Of a DNA stretch of 64,000 nucleotides, positions 10,136-20,478 are shown piece after piece (position 1 is the stretch's first letter; the number at the start of each line of letters is the position of its first letter). The position numbers and the translations under genes are program-made. This DNA is from Persicaria tinctoria (taxonomy: Eukaryota; Streptophyta; Magnoliopsida; Caryophyllales; Polygonaceae): positions 41,345,001 through 41,409,000 of the forward strand of contig JBANSL010000001.1 in NCBI GenBank assembly GCA_037127255.1, in the 5' to 3' direction. The notes under the pieces were generated by a model. The model was not told the origin of the DNA. It did not search any database and saw nothing but the letters and a program-made list of their open reading frames with translations.

Positions 10136-11713
10136 CTTAAAGATCTTTGTGCTTTTCACGCGTTTGTTTCTCTTATAGAACCAAAGAAGGTAGATGAGGC
10201 TCTTCAAAAGCTAGATTGTATCATTGCTATGCAAAGTGAGCTCAACGAATTTGAAAGAAACAAAGTCTGGACCTTGAAGCCTAGGCCAAAACCTCAATCA
10301 ATCATTGGCACACGATGGGTATTTCGAAACAAGCTAAATGAGAATGGTAAGATCGTGAGGAACAAAGCAATGCTTGTTGCTCAAGGCTACAATCAAGAGG
10401 AAGGTATTGACTGCGAGGAGACCTTTTCTCCAGTAGCCAGGCTTGAAGCCATTCGCATTTTACTAGCATTTGCATCTTTTATTAGCATAAAGTTATATCA
10501 AATGGATGTCAAGTGTGATGTTCTTAATGGTTTCTTAGAAGAAGAAGTTTATGTGGCTCAACCCCCAGGTTTTGAAAGTACGGAATTTCCTAATCATGTT
10601 TATAAACTAGACAAAGCACTTTATGGTTTGAAACAAGCCCCAAGAGCTTGGTATGAGCGCTTGTCAAAATATCTTTTAGAAAATGATTTTAAAAGGGGGT
10701 TGATCGACAAGACTCTTTTTATCAAGACCAAAGGAAAGGACATTTTGGTTATTCAAATATATGTTGATGATATATTGTTTGGTGCTACTAACACATCTTT
10801 GTGCAAGGAATTTTATGATATTATGTGCAGTGAATTAAAGATGAGCTTGATGGGTGAACTCAACTTCTTTTTCGGATTACAAGTTCATCAATCCAAGAAA
10901 GGGATCTTTGTCAACCAAAGCAAGTACACTAAGGATCTCTTGATGAAATTCAAGATGGATCAATCCAATGCGGCCAAGACACCCATGAGCTCAACATTAT
11001 GTCTAGATCAAGATAAGACTGGGAAGAGTGTCAATCAAAAGGAGTATCGAGGGATGATTGGATCTTTATTATATCTTACGGCTAGTAGACCTGACATCAT
11101 GTTTAGTGTTTGCATGTGTGCTAGGTTTCAAGCTGATCCTAAAGAATCTCACCTCGTGGTTGTGAATAGGATCTTTCAATATCTCAATGGCACTAAGGAT
11201 CTTAGCTTATGGTACCCAAAGCAAAAAGATTTTACATTAATCGGGTATTCTGATGCAGATTTTGTAGGCTATAAGGTGGATAGGAAGAGCACATCAGGAT
11301 GTTGCCAATTCTTAAGAGCATCCTTGATCAGTTGGCATTCAAAGAAACAAAACTCAGTTGCTCTATCCACTACCGAAGCCAAATACCTAGCAGCTGGAGC
11401 TTGTTGCTCCCAAATCCTTTGGGTAGCTCAACAAATGAGAGATCTTGGCATCAACCTCAGCGGCATTCCCATTATGTGTGACAATACAAGTGCCATATCA
11501 ATCACAAAGAATCCTGTTCAGCATTCAAGGACCAAACATATTGATGTAAGACATCACTTCATTAGAGATCATGTGGAAAAAGGTGATGTGTCTATATCTT
11601 TTATTTCTACCGATTATCAATGGGCTGACATTTTCACTAAGCCTTTGGCAGAGGACAGGTTCACCTTCATTAGATGTGAGATTGGAATGCTTAACAAGGA
11701 TGTACTTTCGTAG
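10136..11713 (+). CDS. Copia reverse transcriptase and RNase H
   Basis: This is the longest intact frame of the window (494 codons from the ATG at 10229; in-frame sequence extends back to 10136). It is an RVT_2-type Copia reverse transcriptase: WVFRNKLNENGKIVRNKA, QMDVKCDVLNG, LYGLKQAPRAWY, and the catalytic YVDD at 10760-10771. RNase H follows with GYSDADF, STSGCCQF, LSTTEAKYLAA and CDNTSA, and the usual tail HIDVRHHFIRDHV ends the frame. The domain pair copies element RNA into DNA. All residues I can check in the core motifs are present, although the upstream polyprotein is broken, so no product is expected from this copy. Confidence 0.92.
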   Translation, partial: LKDLCAFHAFVSLIEPKKVDEALQKLDCIIAMQSELNEFERNKVWTLKPRPKPQSIIGTRWVFRNKLNENGKIVRNKAMLVAQGYNQEEGIDCEETFSPVARLEAIRILLAFASFISIKLYQMDVKCDVLNGFLEEEVYVAQPPGFESTEFPNHVYKLDKALYGLKQAPRAWYERLSKYLLENDFKRGLIDKTLFIKTKGKDILVIQIYVDDILFGATNTSLCKEFYDIMCSELKMSLMGELNFFFGLQVHQSKKGIFVNQSKYTKDLLMKFKMDQSNAAKTPMSSTLCLDQDKTGKSVNQKEYRGMIGSLLYLTASRPDIMFSVCMCARFQADPKESHLVVVNRIFQYLNGTKDLSLWYPKQKDFTLIGYSDADFVGYKVDRKSTSGCCQFLRASLISWHSKKQNSVALSTTEAKYLAAGACCSQILWVAQQMRDLGINLSGIPIMCDNTSAISITKNPVQHSRTKHIDVRHHFIRDHVEKGDVSISFISTDYQWADIFTKPLAEDRFTFIRCEIGMLNKDVLS

Positions 11714-12293
11714 GGGAACTATCCCTTTACGAAAGATAAATTCTACTCAGTGTCAAGACCTTTGAGATTTATGTCAATGCTTGTGAGCTGAATGGTAGAG
11801 CACATATAACGGATCATATATTTGGTTAATATCTTATTAGATATTTGATCAAATATAGTTTTTATGATTTTTAACCTTCTTTATGCAGTTCACATATTAT
11901 TCTCCGAAAAATCTTTTATCCGAGTGCATTTTATTTATGGAAATTTTTAAATCGGATAAATCTTCTCTTGCCTTTAAGATTTGAAAGGAACTTTTGATTT
12001 TTGAATTATTTTGGTAAGTCTGATTTTGGTAGCTGTTTTTAAACTCCTCCCTTTGTTGAAAGACAAAAAAGGGGAGATGGTTTGATGGTTTAGACTTTGA
12101 AACTGTTGTGAACCAAGGGTCTTGGAAGACCTCGTTTTGTTTTACATTGTTGGATGTTTCTCTTTGACTTTAAAAACTTATTATCCAACATTTGTCTAAC
12201 CCATGCAGGTACTTAGTCCGATGTTGCTTATGATATATCTGCTTGACTAAGTTGCAGGGATGCACAGGTTTTGTCTTTCATCAAGGGGGAGAT
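11714..12293 (+). other. Copia 3' untranslated region and polypurine tract
   Basis: Non-coding. It contains an inner purine run (AAAAAAGGGGAGAT, about 12066-12079) and the polypurine tract AAGGGGGAGAT (12283-12293) directly before the 3' LTR, which primes second-strand synthesis. Confidence 0.85.
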
Positions 12294-13357
12294 TGATAAC
12301 TCCACTCCCTTGATGAAAATTGGAAATAGTTTCAAAGGCTTTGATACACAGTTTGTGTCAAAGGTCTTGAAGCTACAACTGTGTTGATGAAACACAAAAC
12401 CTGTACTTTATTATATTATGTCCGAATATTATTATATCTTATTATATGCTTCCAAATATTATTATACATGCACTAACATTTCAAGAAGCTTTTTGAATTA
12501 TATCTCCTTCCTTGAGCTGAATAACGTGGAGAATAAAATCGGAGATTATGGCATCAGAATTTTCAAGAATAGAATATCACAAAGATTCACCCGCAAGCCA
12601 TAATCAAAGTTAGCCATTCGAAAAGATTCCTTCCTCAAGTGGCGCCGATGATCTTCACTATATAAAGGAGATGAAGAGGAGAGAGAGGACAGACGTACAT
12701 TCAGGAATATCATTGCACAATCAGCCCTCAAGTTTACGATCTCTCTTCAGCGTGTTCTCTCTTCTTGTTCTTAAGAGTCTTATATTTCATTTCAAAGCAT
12801 TTGAGAGTTACAGAGTGAGCTTATAGGATATATTTCGTGAGAGTGTTATACTCGAGAGTTTTGTAACTCAGGAAATGAACACTAGGCGATTGATTCACTA
12901 AGTGTAAGAGGATTGTACTAGATAGCTGAGAGAGGCGGGGCTCTTCTAGATTGGTCTAAGGACTCCAAGGGAACGTGAGTTGACTAGATTGCAATTGTAT
13001 AGGAGAGAGGCTTCTCGGTGAGCTATTTGGATCCTAAGTCTTGTGAATCAATAAAAGCTGGTTGAATCCTAAGGTTGTGGAAGAACCCTAGGCGGGGATG
13101 TAGGCCAAGTTCGTGCCGAACCTCGTTAACAATTCGTTGCGTCCTTTACTTACTGTTTTACCATATTTCCGCATTTGTTCGAATTGTATAACTTATTTGT
13201 GATTCAGGTTTTCCAAAGAAAATATTAAGTCTAATCTCAAAGGGTTTTGCACGAGCTTCAAAAGTCTGGAGATTACCTGCGAAAAACCGGCATACTCTAT
13301 TCAACCCCCATTTTAGAGTATCTTTATATTACTGTGTTTTACATTATCGAACGTTCA
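12294..13357 (+). repeat. 3' LTR of the Copia element
   Basis: The LTR runs from TGATAACTCC to CGAACGTTCA, 1064 bp. The TATA box is repeated at about 12659. It ends exactly at the ACCTC duplicate. Confidence 0.93.
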
Positions 13358-13362
13358 ACCTC

Positions 13363-13545
13363 CATTGTCGAGTGCTCCCTGGTCATATCGAGTGCTCTTT
13401 GCTTTGTTTCCTTGTTGTGTCGAGTGCCGCGGACCCTTGTCGAGTGCTCTAGTTGTGGTGTTGAGTGCTCTCTCTTGCTTATCGAGTACTCCCTTTGTTT
13501 TGGCGACCGTTCTTGAGCTTTTGTCGAGTGCAGTTGTGGTGTTTT
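13363..13545 (+). repeat. G1 leader array of TCGAGTGCTC-like words
   Basis: TCGAGTGCTC or a close variant occurs about eight times between the Copia insertion and the gag start. The element G2 has the same array at 62740-62975, C has it on the minus strand at 46435-46680, and A/B have a replaced version. It lies in the untranslated leader, where retroelements usually keep dimerisation and packaging signals. That role is inferred only. Confidence 0.75.
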
Positions 13546-13729
13546 TCATTCATTCTCTTGATATCTTACCTTGTATTGCTAGCTTTTAGCTTGAGTGTTG
13601 ATTTTCCCAAGGTGGATTGAAATAACAAGCGTGACATACCAATTAGAGAGGGAGTATGAGTGATACACTTGTGAGAATGTTTATAATTTCTCTAACCTTT
13701 ACATAGTTCTTTGTTTGTTTTTATTTGCA

Positions 13730-14765
13730 ATGTCTAATCAGGGAAACAACGAAAATAATGCCAACAATGCAAACAACAGTAACAATTCTATCGGCACCTC
13801 CACACTACAGCCCGAATTGGTCGCCATACTCAACGACATAAACCAAAATATGGCGACAATGGCGGCGAGATTGGCGGCAGTGGAGGCTCGGCCATCCGGT
13901 TCCAACACCGTGGCTGGGAAAGGAAATCCATAGCGTGACGAGGCGCCTCACGATAAAAGGGAAGTACATAATCCTAATCCTAATCCTAATCTAGATAACC
14001 CTTTATTATTGGTATTATTTTCGTACGGTAGAAATAATGGGTTTGCTAATGCGAAGGGAAGAGGAAAAGGGAGAGGCCGACGACAATACTCTATACCACT
14101 TCTTAGAGGACGATGACGACTTCCAAGAGGAGGAGCATTAGGAGCAACGTCACAGACGGAATGATAGAGGAGGTCGATACCACTACAGAGCACCTAGAGA
14201 GCCTGTCCAGGACGGCATAGGTAAGGTAAAGGTAAATATCCCTCAATTTGATGGTAAGACTGATCCAGATGCATATATTGATTGGGAAACTAAAATGGAT
14301 CAAATATGGAATTGTCATAACTTCTCCGTCGCTAAGAAAGTGAAACTAGCTTCTCTAGAATTTCAAGGCTTTGCTTTAATTTGGTGGGATAACCTAGTTA
14401 AAGAAAGAAGAAGAGCCTTTGATGCGCCTATCGCTTCCTGGAACCAAATGAAAGCACTTATGAGAAGACGATTTGTTACCCAACACTACTCTAGAGAGTT
14501 TAGACAACGATTAGAAAACCTTAGGCAAGGTAACAAAACTGTTGAGCAAACCTTTAATGCAATGCAAGAAGCCATGGCTAGAGCAAATGTAGTTGAAAAC
14601 GATGAAGATACAAATGCTAGGTTTCTTAGGATATTGCATCCCGTCTTAGCTCATGAAATTTATTTCTTTCCTTATTCTACGGCTATTGAACTTTTACATT
14701 TAGCTATAAAGGTAGAAAGAAATGAGAGATACATGAGCCAAGGTGGCAGAATGTTGAGTGGGTAA
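13730..14765 (+). pseudogene. G1 gag (N-terminal region and Retrotrans_gag core)
   Basis: The ATG at 13730 begins MSNQGNNENNANN, an Asn-rich N-terminus shared with G2 and with A, B and C. A stop at 13931-13933 and a frameshift near 14100 interrupt it. From about 14214 the capsid-like core reads PQFDGKTDPDAYIDWE, FQGFALIWWDNLVK, MRRRFVTQHY and IKVERNERYM, the Retrotrans_gag family pattern of plant Gypsy elements, until a stop at 14763-14765. Gag would form the particle. The start was chosen at 13730 rather than 13715 because the MSN start is conserved in the related copies. Confidence 0.87.
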
Positions 14766-15083
14766 CCCCAAAGGTGGTGCCAGAACCGGCCACAACAGCC
14801 CCAGGGACGGAAAGAGGGTGGTTCAAGGGATCAAGCGAGCCAACCCCAAGGGAGGGGTTAAAGCCGAGTGCATCAGGAGCCCATCGACAAGGGCAAGTCG
14901 CCTATGTTCGGACGGAACTCATCTGGGGCATCTACTGGCCCTAAAGGGAGTAATCCTAACCCCTCTACTACTAGATCTAAGGATATTGTGTGCATTAAAT
15001 GCCAAGATAGAGGTCATGTTATGAAGGATTGCCCGAATAAGAAAACTATCATGATTAATCACCTAGGAGAATATGAATCTTAA
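14766..15083 (+). pseudogene. G1 gag C-terminus with zinc knuckle
   Basis: Same frame as the gag core, with at least one further stop in the basic Gln/Gly-rich linker. The nucleic-acid-binding CCHC knuckle CIKCQDRGHVMKDC lies at about 14989-15030, and the frame ends at 15083. It would bind element RNA in an intact protein. Confidence 0.82.
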
Positions 15084-15655
15084 AATTCTTGTGATGAATG
15101 ATGAGCATGCTAAAGATGATAATGATCAAAACCTTAACTTTCTTGCTTATGATGATCAAGATGACATTGTAATATTATGAACATGTTGAATCTTTGATTA
15201 TTAGGAGAGTCTTAAGTGCCCAACCTGCACCTTGTGATGACAATCAACGTGAAAACTTGTTTCATACTAGATGCTTAGTTAAGGGAAAGTTTTGTAATGT
15301 GATCATTGATGGTGGACGTTGTTGTAACTTAGCTAGTTAGTAAATGGTTGATAAATTACAACTTCCAACAATTCAACACCCTAGGCCTTATAGATTGCAT
15401 TGGATGAATAATTGTGGAAATCTTAAAGTTAACAAGCAAGTGAAAGTGCATATCAAATTAAGACATTATGAAGATGATGGTTTATGTGATATTGTGCCTA
15501 TGCAAGCTTGTCATATATTATTAGGTCGTCCTTGGCAATTTGATCGCAAGGTCTTACATGATGGGTTTACTAACTGCTACTCCTTTACTTTTTATGTGAG
15601 AAGTGGAAGTTTGTGGATGGGGAAACAACCTTCATGCTCCTATGCAAAGGGTTGA
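15084..15655 (+). pseudogene. G1 aspartic protease region
   Basis: Around 15259-15340 the frame reads HTRCLVKGKFCNVIIDGGRCC, carrying the retropepsin active-site Asp as IIDGG (DGG rather than the commoner DSG), and then two tandem stops just before the ATG at 15344. The following 103 codons (HPRPYRLHWMNN, VHIKLRHYEDDGLCDIV, HILLGRPWQFDRKV) are the rest of the protease domain typical of plant Gypsy elements. This region is the source of the middle part of the chimeric frame in A, B and C. Confidence 0.82.
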
Positions 15656-16299
15656 ATATGTTGAGTGAGGAGCTTAGAACTACCCTCCCTCCTCACATCC
15701 TATCTCTTCTTGAAGAGTATAAGGATGTGTTCCCCGATGACATACCAACAGGCCTACCCCCTATTCGTGGCATTGAGCATCAAATTGATCTCATTCCAGG
15801 GGCTGCTCTGCCTAATAGGCCTGCTTATAGAATGAATCCCACTGAAACCGAGGAGGTTCAATCCCAAGTCCAGGAACTGTAGGATAAGGGATATATTAGG
15901 GAAAGTTTGAGTTCTTGTGATGTGCATGTGTTATTCGTCCCTAAGAAAGATGGATCATGGAGAATGTGTGTAGATTGTAGGGCTATTAACAACATAACTG
16001 TTAAATATCGTCATCCTATTCCACGCTTAGATGATATTCTAGATGAATTACATGGTTCTTCAATATTTTCGAAAATTGATTTAAAAAGTGGCTATTATCA
16101 GATTAGAATGAAGGAAGGCGATGAATGGAAAACAACCTTTAAGGAGAAGCTCACACAAGCTCCATTGCTTGCTCTTCCGGACTTCACTCAGCCTTTTGAG
16201 GTTGAATGTGATGCTAGCGGAGTTGGTATCGGCAAGTACTTATCCAAGAAGGTAAGCCTATTGCCTTCTTCTATGAGAAACGGAAAGGTGCATGGCTAA
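15613..16299 (+). pseudogene. G1 reverse transcriptase with the catalytic core deleted
   Basis: The frame reads DLIPGAALPNRPAYRMNP, then a TAG at 15880-15882, then [35 protein letters not shown] and [15 protein letters not shown], which are the fingers and first palm parts of a Gypsy reverse transcriptase. At about 16140-16145 WKTTF is followed at once by [14 protein letters not shown], which belongs to the start of the connection/RNase H region. The YxDD box and thumb are therefore missing in a clean in-frame deletion. [11 protein letters not shown] follows, and then a frame change near 16255. The product could not copy RNA. Confidence 0.85.
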
Positions 16300-16740
16300 A
16301 CTACTCTACTTATGATAAAGAACTTTATGCATTGTTTAGAGTACTTAAGACATGGTTCCATTACCTATGGCCTAGAGAGTTTATACTTACAACTGATCAT
16401 GAATCTCTAAAACATTTTAAGAGCCAAGATAAACTTGATAGGAGACATGGTAGATGGATGGAATTTATTGAAACATTTCCTTATGTTATAAAGTATAAGT
16501 AAGGCAAAGACAATGTGGTTGCTGATGCTTTATCTAGAAGACGTGTTTTATTAACCACTTTGGATTCTAAAGTCTTAGGCATTGTTTATATTAAGGAATT
16601 GTATGAAAATGATGTAGACTTTGGGGAAACATTTTGAAAGTGCCTAGATAAGGGTCCTACCGACAACTTTTATATCTTTGATGGATTCTTGTTTAGGAAA
16701 GATCAAGTGTGTATACCTAGGTGTTCTCTTCGATTATTAC
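16251..16740 (+). pseudogene. G1 RNase H and linker
   Basis: In a shifted frame from about 16251 come [44 protein letters not shown] and DNVVADALSRR, the Gypsy RNase H pattern. A TAA at about 16501-16503 replaces the codon before GKDN, most likely CAA to TAA, and another stop lies near 16636. RNase H would degrade the RNA strand of the hybrid. Confidence 0.8.
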
Positions 16741-16746
16741 TAGTTA

Positions 16747-17442
16747 ATGGGTCATTTTTGGAGAGATAAGACTTATCATACACTTAGGACACATTTTTAT
16801 TGGCCACATATGCTTAGGGATGTAGAACATTGCCTTAAGAGATGTATTGATTGCTTAAAGGCCAAGTCTAAGCTTATGCCCCATGGATTATATACGCCAC
16901 TACCCACCCCCTCAGCCCCTTGGCAAGACATTTCTATGGACTTTATTGTAGGGTTGCCTAGAACTAAGAAGGGGAGAGATTCTATATTTGTAGTGGTAGA
17001 TCGATTTTCTAAAATGGCTCACTTTATTGCATGTCATAAAACCAATGATGCTACTAATGTTGCAAATCTATTCTTTAGAGAAGTAGTTAGGTTGCATGGT
17101 ATGCTGAAAACCTTAGTGAGTGATAGAGATGTTAAGTTTCTTAGTCATTTTCGGAGAACCTTATGGAGTAAATTGGGAACTAGATTGTTATTCTCTACCT
17201 CAAGTCACCCCCAAACTGATGGCCAAACTGAGGTGACCAATAGAACCTTAACCACTATACTTAGAGCCATAATAAGGAAAAAATTGAAGCTTTGGGAAGA
17301 AGCCTTACCTCATGTGGAGTTTGCTTATAATAGGAATATGCATTCCTCAACAAAGATATCTCCATTTGAATGTGTTTATGGTGTTAATGCACTAACCCCT
17401 TTTGATCTTACTCTATATCCTATGAGAGAGAGAATCATTTGA
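16747..17442 (+). pseudogene. G1 integrase
   Basis: This is a 231-codon frame with the zinc-binding end (RTHFYWPHM and CIDCLKAK) and the full catalytic triad: Asp in SMDFIVGLP, Asp in LVSDRDVKF and Glu in GQTEVTNRT. It ends with SPFECVYG and is cut by a stop at 17440-17442 within the region that normally continues. Integrase joins the DNA copy to the target and makes the 5-bp TSD. The domain looks chemically complete, but the surrounding polyprotein is broken. Confidence 0.88.
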
Positions 17443-18009
17443 AGCAGGTAAGCATGTCGAGTTCGTTAAGGAGCTACATGAACAGACGCGTCAAAAGCTT
17501 GTGGAGTGGGCTGAATACAAAGCCAACAAGGCCAACAAAGGGCATCGCTTGGTGGTGGTCCATCCAGGGAATCTCATGTGGGTGCACCTTATGAAGGAGC
17601 GCTTCTCAGAGGCACGGAAGAGAAAGCTCGCACCATGAGAAGATGGACCATTCAAGGTTCTTCAACGAACTGGTGAGAATGCTTACAAGCTGGAGCTTCC
17701 TGGGACTATGGCGTGAGTGTAACGTTCAACGTCGCGGATCTCATTCCCTACTTTGCGGTGGACGAGAGTTTGGATTCGTGGTCGAATCCTTTCCATGAAG
17801 GGGAGGTTGATCCAGGACCATCTTCTGCACCTAGAGACGTGCCTATCATCCTTGGTGAAGGACCAATGACTAGAGCCCGAGCTAAGAAGCTTCAACACGA
17901 CTCATTCATGTTTGTGAGTCATGCCTTGTTCTCGAGCTCAGTCCAACTTCCCGAAGCACCATTGCAGACCTATATGTGTATAGGTATAAAAGAGGCCGAA
18001 CCTCCTTAG
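17443..18009 (+). pseudogene. G1 pol C-terminus running into the 3' LTR
   Basis: After a frame change the text reads EFVKELHEQTRQKL, KANKANKGHR, a stop near 17636, then GPFKVLQRTGENAYKLELP and, after another stop, TFNVADLIPYFAVDE. The last open frame (17713-18009) passes through the polypurine tract and 202 bp into the LTR, encoding TRARAKKLQ and ending in KEAEPP and TAG. No chromodomain is seen. The 5' LTR and the LTR of G2 encode the same tail, so ending pol inside the LTR is a family trait. Confidence 0.8.
17797..17807 (+). other. Polypurine tract of G1
   Basis: The purine run GAAGGGGAGG ends two bases before the 3' LTR, and it also encodes residues of the pol tail. Confidence 0.75.
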
Positions 18010-18746
18010 ACATCATAGGAGCCGATTTGGCTAAGCGTTGGAAACCTTATGTTTATTTCCATTTTTAGCAACTTTCCTCAAGTTATTTTAGGAAACTTTA
18101 AAGGTTATTTTAATTATTTCTTTAAGTTGTTGGTTTTATTAATTTTCGGCCCATTAGCCTTGTTAGGGTTATATAATACCGAACACCCCCTTGTAGAACA
18201 TTCACGTCACTTTGCTTATGAAAATCAGTTTTTGTGAGAAAGTCAATCAATTTGAAGCGTGGCTCATCGATTGCAAATTGGTATAGATCTCAGCTTGGTT
18301 TTCCTTGTGTTCATAAACCTCGCGAGAGCTTGGTGATCCTGGTATCCACAAGTCCCCTCCTTGTGCCTCCAAGTTGTCTGCTTGGTTGTGTAAGGTTGTA
18401 GAGGTGGATTCTGTAGTCGTTGGTGCTTGGTGCCTACCCTCTACGGAGGTCTGGGGTCTTCATCTCGTTCTACATAGTTCGAATCACCCAACTATCGGTC
18501 TTGTTCTTGAATTATCGAGTCTTGTTTATTGTTTTGTCGAGTCTTGCTTGAGTCTTTATCGAGTCTTGTTCTCTTCTTTTGGTTGACATCGAGTTCAGTC
18601 TTGTTTTTGGTGTTCTTGTCGATATCGAGTCCAGTTCTTTAAGTTCTTTCTGCGTCTTTGTTATTTCTTGTTCAGTTCTTGATTGTTTATTTGAGTTCTT
18701 GTTTGATTGTAGAAGATCGGGCCATCCTACGGTTTATCCTGTATCA
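17808..18746 (+). repeat. 3' LTR of G1
   Basis: The LTR runs from TGATCCAGGA to TGTATCA, 939 bp. The TATA-like sequence is at about 18169 and the TCGAGTCTTG words at 18515-18570. It is followed exactly by the TATTT duplicate. Confidence 0.9.
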
Positions 18747-18912
18747 TATTTGTTAATAACGATAGTTATTTAATGAAAATGCATGATCTTTTATACCTTA
18801 TGCATTATTTTATATGGTTATCGTTGTGGCATTGAAACCCCGATCTTGGAAGTCTTTAGTTTATTGATTTACTTCCGTTCGTTGCAAGAAAAGGTAAGAT
18901 TTTTGGTTCTGC

Positions 18913-19085
18913 AGTACTCGAGATCGACAACAGGTAGTCGATGTCGAGTAGGGTTTAGTCGACATCGAGTACTGTAGCACTCGAGATCGACTGGTTTTGC
19001 TTCGTTTTTGCTTCAGTTGCTTTCCTTTTTGAAGTTTAGTCGACGGTGTGGTCGAGATCGAGTACCCTACTCGATATCGAGTACT
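18913..19085 (+). repeat. Paired TCGA palindromes in X2 (downstream part)
   Basis: CTCGAGATCGAC, GTCGATGTCGAG, GTCGACATCGAG and CTCGAGATCGAC follow at 20-22 bp intervals from 18918. A second pair lies near 19050-19080 at 19 bp. This matches the second array of X1 by position. Confidence 0.75.
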
Positions 19086-19260
19086 CTTCTGCTCGAATTT
19101 GAGAGTTCTCTCGGACTAAAAATGAGGGCGCTGACACGCTTCCTCGTGGATCGATCCTGACTGCCATAGGAGGAAGTCTTGTATTTATTTCTTGGACATG
19201 AGTCGGTTTGCTTTTATTTAGTTTCATTTACTTGACACATGCTCTTGCAACAACAGCGTA

Positions 19261-20075
19261 CCTGGTCGTTGTGAAACTGGTCCCTAACGTCCGGATCAAC
19301 CTCATTTGGTGGCTCATAGAGTGGCCGCAGCAAGCACGTCGTGTTGTGTACTCGAGATACCTGTAAGCCTTATAGTTGTTGATCCTCTCCTTTTTTGGCG
19401 CATCCAGGAAATTCAAGATGATCTCCTGGATTACATATGATGGTAGTCCATGCGTAGGATAGGATTTCAGCATTCGGTTGTAGCGCTCCCAGACATGTGC
19501 GAGTGTTTCCCCTAGCTTCTGCTTAAAAGCCGTGATTTGCTGTCAGAGCTGCGCTATTTTGGATGGAGGAAAGAACTTGTTAAGAAACAAATCCCTTAGT
19601 TCATTCCACGTGCAAATAGATTGTGGAGCCAAACCATCAAGCCAATGTTGAGCTTTCCCTGCAAGAGATCAATGAAAAGCCTTTAGTTTTAGATATTCTA
19701 GATTAGCATCATCTGCAATTGCTTCACACATCTCTAGAAAAACAGTTATATGCTCTGAAGGGCATTCATTGGGTTTCCCCTAAAATTGATTCCTCCTAAT
19801 TTCATAAATAAAAGAAGGACGAATTTCAAAATTGATGTGAGGGAGAACGATTGGTGATTCTGGAACTTTCAGAGTTTGTAGGGACATGCTGAAGTTGTTC
19901 CTCGAGCTCTCTTCTTGCATGGACTTCACGATCCACCTTTGCTGATTCTGTACATATTCTACCTCTCGCCGGGTGTACTCTGCCTGCCTGGTGTGAACTC
20001 CTCTACCTGTCCGCGGAGTTGCTCAAGCTCCTGTCCTGGTGTGAGCTGTACCTCGTTCTCGTTAGTAGTCGACAT
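19261..20075 (-). pseudogene. Athila/Tat-like gag of element O
   Basis: Read from an ATG at 20075 downward, this begins MSTTNENEVQLTPG and, across several frame changes and stops, gives the Athila/Tat gag pattern: MCEAIADDANLEYLKLKA, KAQHWLDGLAPQSICTWNEL, RDLFLNKFFPPSK, a glutamine-rich stretch, then LAHVWERYNRMLKSYPTHGLP. It lies about 160 bp after the PBS, as expected for gag. It is interrupted by solo LTR X2 at 19260 and resumes at 944. Several indels mean that no protein is made. Confidence 0.78.
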
Positions 20076-20230
20076 GAGTCTCCTCCTTAGCCTTTGCTGA
20101 AGATGGAAAAAGCGTTCAGGCTCAAGAATAGGGTTGATGGGTGTGCAATCAGTTCTTCGTATACATCTGTAAAAATAAAAAGAAAAATAAAAGAGTAAAA
20201 AGGAACTAAAAAGGGCGTGATTGATTGCTT

Positions 20231-20247
20231 CCCCGGCAACGGCACCA
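20231..20247 (-). other. Primer-binding site of element O
   Basis: The minus strand reads TGGTGCCGTTGCCGGGG, five bases after the LTR end. This is one base off the TGGCGCC...-type site used by plant Athila/Tat elements and shows that O is transcribed on the minus strand. Confidence 0.85.
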
Positions 20248-20478
20248 AAATTTGTTGTAGAGGGAAACTAGTTATCAAAATAAATATAATATAGATATGT
20301 AAACGAACTCCCTGTCCAAAAAAATAAAATACAAGAATCCCTCCCGCTGTAGTGGTAGAGTATTCAGGATCGTATCCACGAGAAAGCATGTCAGCGCTCG
20401 CTTTTCAAGTTCCAAATCCCTCTCAAAATCGACCACAAGCTACACGACGTCGAGTAAAAGTACTCGATGTTGACTAAA

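Larger units (their letters stand above)
6135..13357 (+). mobile_element. Ty1/Copia (SIRE-like) retrotransposon
   Basis: A 7223-bp element with LTRs of 1063 bp (6135-7197) and 1064 bp (12294-13357), TG...CA ends, and a perfect TSD ACCTC (6130-6134 and 13358-13362). It sits in the G1 leader within a run of TCGAGTGCTC-like words that resume at once on the right. Domain order is gag, protease, integrase remnant, reverse transcriptase and RNase H, which is the Copia order. The gag with two separated CCHC knuckles and a coiled-coil-like stretch between them resembles the SIRE/Maximus group. In-frame stops, two frameshifts and loss of the integrase core make it defective. Confidence 0.93.
4256..18746 (+). 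mobile_element. Ty3/Gypsy retrotransposon G1, with nested Copia
   Basis: G1 has two LTRs (4256-5213 and 17808-18746), a tRNA-Met-type PBS, decayed gag, protease, reverse transcriptase, RNase H and integrase frames in Gypsy order, a polypurine tract (17797-17807), and a 5-bp TSD TATTT (4251-4255 and 18747-18751). The target was LTR X2, since the flanks rejoin into sequence like 2420-2450 in X1. A complete Copia element occupies 6135-13357 of the leader. G1 cannot be autonomous: it carries many stops and frameshifts and has lost the reverse transcriptase core. Its LTRs differ in length (958 and 939 bp), so it is older than A, B and C. Confidence 0.92.
945..19255 (+). mobile_element. Solo LTR X2 (Athila-like), interrupted by X1 and G1
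   Basis: X2 starts TGTTGTGAGCC at 945 and ends in CAACAACA at 19255. Without insertions it consists of 945-983, 3012-4255 and 18752-19255, about 1.79 kb. Its flanks are ACGTA (940-944) and GCGTA (19256-19260), a 5-bp TSD with one substitution. It has no adjoining PBS or internal region, so it is a solo LTR left by LTR-LTR recombination. Joining the flanks restores the gag frame of element O, which confirms the boundaries. The TATA position seen in X1 is degraded here (GTTAATAAGG near 3734). A long GA microsatellite follows at 3817-3890. Confidence 0.75.
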
